Assembly: GCA_021797055.1 (NCBI GenBank)
Contig: JAKAAI010000077.1
Coordinates: 1-8,358, forward strand
Direction: 5' to 3'
DNA: 8,358 bases
Source of the DNA: Thermoplasmata archaeon
GTDB taxonomy: Archaea > Thermoplasmatota > Thermoplasmata > Thermoplasmatales > Thermoplasmataceae
Of this stretch, positions 6,344 to 8,358 are shown piece after piece. The translations under genes were made by a program, and so were the position numbers. Positions within the stretch are counted from its first letter, which is position 1. Every line of letters starts with the position of its first letter. The notes beneath the pieces were generated by a model. The model ran no database searches. It saw only the letters and a program-made list of their open reading frames with translations, and was not told where the DNA came from.

Positions 6344-8358
6344 ATGAAGATAGAGAGTTATGACATAGAGCTTGATGTTGATTTTGAGCATGCTAATTAT
6401 AGAGGCAGGGAAAAAATAAAACTTGATTCCAGTGTGGAGAGCATTGTGCTGAACTGCCTGGGCCCTGTTATAGACAAGGTGACCATAAACAATCAACCTG
6501 CAGTGCATTCGAAGGGAAGAAGGGATGACGAGGTCTTGATCAGACCTGCGAGTGGTAAATTCAGTGATATTGAAATCGACTTTCATGCTGATGTTTCAAA
6601 ATCGCTTATGGGCCTCTATGTAGCGAAAACAGCAGATGGAAAGACAATGTTCACAACACAGTTTGAATCCACAGGAGCAAGGATGGCGTTCCCATGCCTT
6701 GACGACCCGAGTTACAAGGCAGTTTTCAGGTTATCCCTAACAATTGACAGCAAGCTTGATGCACTTTCAAACATGCCCGTCTCAAGCCAGAAGGAGACAG
6801 GTCCCCGTAAAACAATAAAGTTCCGGGAAACACCAAGAATGTCGACCTATCTCCTCTATATAGGCATAGGAGAGTTCGAAACAATTGAAGGTAAGCACGG
6901 AGACAAGAAGATATATTTCAGCGGCCTCAAAGGCGCATTAAATTCAAATGATTTTCCGATCACTGTCGGCGCACAGTCCCTTGAATTTTTTGATGAATAT
7001 TTCGGAATTAAATATGCGCTTCCAAAGATGCATCTGATCTCCGTACCTGAATTTGGTGCAGGTGCCATGGAGAACTGGGGTGCAATCACTTTCAGGGAAA
7101 CAGCTATCCTCGTAAACGAAAACACCAGCGGTTTAACGAAAAAAAGGGTTGCGTCCGTTATCGCACATGAGATCGCACACCAGTGGTTTGGCGATCTTGT
7201 AACTATGAAATGGTGGAATGATCTCTGGTTGAATGAAAGCTTTGCAACATTCATGATGTATAAGGTCGTCGACCGGTATTACCCAAAATGGAATATAATT
7301 GGTGAAATGCTACAGACAAGAGCATCCGGTGCATTGATAGACGATTCATTGAAATCCACCCATCCAATCAACGTTGATGTCAAGGACCCAGAGACCGTAG
7401 CCCAGATTTTCGATCAGATAAGTTATGGGAAGGGCGGCATGATATTGAGGATGATTGAAGGTTACGCAGGGAACGAGATGTTTCGTGAGGGCATCCATGA
7501 TTATCTTTCCAAATTCGCTTATTCAAACGCCGCTGGTTCTGATCTATGGAAAAGTATTGAGTCAAGATCTGGAAAACCCGTGAGCAGGGTAATGGAAGCA
7601 TGGATAAACAGACCTGGCTATCCCTATTTGTCCGTGAAGAGAAAAGATGGCAAGATCGAAATAAGACAGAAGAAATTCTATCTAGACGGTTCGTCGTCAA
7701 ATGAGCTCTGGCCCGTGCCTGTAACCATCAAAAGGAAAAACAAAATCGAATCAATTCTTCTTGAAAACGAATCGATCGAAATAGAAGGAAAGGATTTTGT
7801 CAAGATAAATGCATCAGAGACTGGCTTTTACAGAGTTCTTTATGATGAAGCATTATACAGTGAATTACTGTCTAATCTGCAGGATCTTACATTTGAGGAC
7901 AGATGGGGTATCGCTTCTGACCTATTTGCCTTCCTTGTTTCTGGTCACATCAATATATCAAATTATCTTGATCACGTCAGGAGATTTGAAAAGGAAGATG
8001 AATATGCCGTGATTCAGGAGATTTCATCAAACCTTCAGCAGTTGTTACTTATCAATCCAAAGAACTCAAGAATAAAGGAAATAGCCTTAAGTTTTTACCG
8101 AAAACAGCTTCAGAGAATCGGCGATAAATCCGGCAGAGACGACATCAACGAAGGCATCCTCAGAGGAATGCTGAACTCCAGACTTTCCGACATAGATCCA
8201 GAACATGCTGCAAAACTTTCCGGCCTGTTCCAGACAATTGAAAAACAGGATCCAAACATGAGGACAGCTATTGCCATAGCAGCGGCAAGGCACTTTGGAA
8301 AGATAGATCCACTCATAGAGAAATTCCTGAATCTAAAAAGTGATGAGGACCGTGTGAA
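6344..8358 (+). CDS. Tricorn protease-interacting factor F2/F3, M1 zinc aminopeptidase; C-terminus beyond window
   Basis: The open frame runs 671 codons from ATG 6344 to the window end with no stop; Thermoplasma F2 and F3 are about 780 residues, so roughly 110 are missing. M1 hallmarks are complete: exopeptidase motif GAMEN (240-244), zinc motif HEIAH (275-279; H275, H279, catalytic E276), third ligand E298 in WLNESF, and transition-state Y361 in ISYGKGG. The N-terminal beta domain covers about 1-170, the thermolysin-like domain 170-405, and helical C-terminal domains follow. Stretches such as PRMSTYLLYIGIG and PALPKMHLISVPEFGAGAMENWGAITFRE-like segments (about 220-250) closely match T. acidophilum F3 as I recall it. 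These cytosolic enzymes trim peptides released by tricorn, which itself processes proteasome products, to free amino acids. F2 and F3 are paralogues; gene order (recalled, unchecked) favours F2, so no symbol is given. It follows the Fe-S gene after 99 bases, probably with its own leaderless promoter. Confidence 0.93.
   Translation, partial: MKIESYDIELDVDFEHANYRGREKIKLDSSVESIVLNCLGPVIDKVTINNQPAVHSKGRRDDEVLIRPASGKFSDIEIDFHADVSKSLMGLYVAKTADGKTMFTTQFESTGARMAFPCLDDPSYKAVFRLSLTIDSKLDALSNMPVSSQKETGPRKTIKFRETPRMSTYLLYIGIGEFETIEGKHGDKKIYFSGLKGALNSNDFPITVGAQSLEFFDEYFGIKYALPKMHLISVPEFGAGAMENWGAITFRETAILVNENTSGLTKKRVASVIAHEIAHQWFGDLVTMKWWNDLWLNESFATFMMYKVVDRYYPKWNIIGEMLQTRASGALIDDSLKSTHPINVDVKDPETVAQIFDQISYGKGGMILRMIEGYAGNEMFREGIHDYLSKFAYSNAAGSDLWKSIESRSGKPVSRVMEAWINRPGYPYLSVKRKDGKIEIRQKKFYLDGSSSNELWPVPVTIKRKNKIESILLENESIEIEGKDFVKINASETGFYRVLYDEALYSELLSNLQDLTFEDRWGIASDLFAFLVSGHINISNYLDHVRRFEKEDEYAVIQEISSNLQQLLLINPKNSRIKEIALSFYRKQLQRIGDKSGRDDINEGILRGMLNSRLSDIDPEHAAKLSGLFQTIEKQDPNMRTAIAIAAARHFGKIDPLIEKFLNLKSDEDRV

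Noticed and set aside
6856..7254. Minus-strand open frame of 132 codons
   Set aside because: It is antisense to the catalytic core of the M1 aminopeptidase (GAMEN and HEIAH lie within it); its sequence is the mirror of those conserved codons.
1..8358. CRISPR arrays, tRNA/rRNA genes, insertion sequences, prophage or toxin-antitoxin genes
   Set aside because: No direct-repeat series, tRNA-like cloverleaf, transposase motif or terminal inverted repeats were seen; almost all bases are accounted for by five ordinary genes with gaps under 100 bases.

Overview
The window looks like a piece of a Thermoplasmata (Thermoplasmatales-type) archaeal chromosome. The evidence is a tricorn-interacting-factor aminopeptidase very close to the Thermoplasma F2/F3 proteins, a Sulfolobus/Thermoplasma-type cytoplasmic GH31 alpha-glucosidase, AT-rich TATA-like boxes about 25 bases ahead of start codons (leaderless layout), moderate GC, and heavy use of AGA/AGG and ATA codons. 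The genus cannot be fixed from the sequence. The order alpha-glucosidase, M24 peptidase, Fe-S protein, tricorn factor matches my recollection of the T. acidophilum neighbourhood of Ta0298-Ta0301, which I could not check.

Layout: two divergent transcription units start from an AT-rich 94-base gap (2858-2951). Leftward on the minus strand lie a GH31 alpha-glucosidase (2857-983) and then the N-terminal 299 residues of a prolyl-oligopeptidase-like S9 peptidase (897 to the window edge). Rightward on the plus strand lie an M24-fold 'Xaa-Pro dipeptidase' relative (2952-4145), a membrane-anchored Fe-S/CCG-domain oxidoreductase of the ETF:quinone oxidoreductase (EtfD/EMO) type (4226-6244, TTG start), and a tricorn-interacting M1 aminopeptidase (6344 to the window edge, about 86% of its usual length). 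No intergenic gap exceeds 100 bases. I see no RNA gene, mobile element, CRISPR array or long repeat.

How the genes fit: three of the five act, or look as if they act, on small peptides (S9 oligopeptidase, M24 protein, tricorn factor). The alpha-glucosidase trims maltooligosaccharides. The Fe-S protein would pass electrons from flavoprotein-linked oxidation (fatty or amino acid catabolism) to the membrane quinone. This suits a heterotroph scavenging peptides and sugars, but joint regulation is inference.

No wholly new system is evident. Most worth a second look are: the M24 protein, where three of the five canonical dimetal ligands are replaced in an otherwise gap-free register; the alpha-glucosidase, which lacks the distal C-terminal beta domain; and a ten-codon upstream ORF, placed for leaderless translation, whose stop overlaps the TTG start of the Fe-S oxidoreductase.
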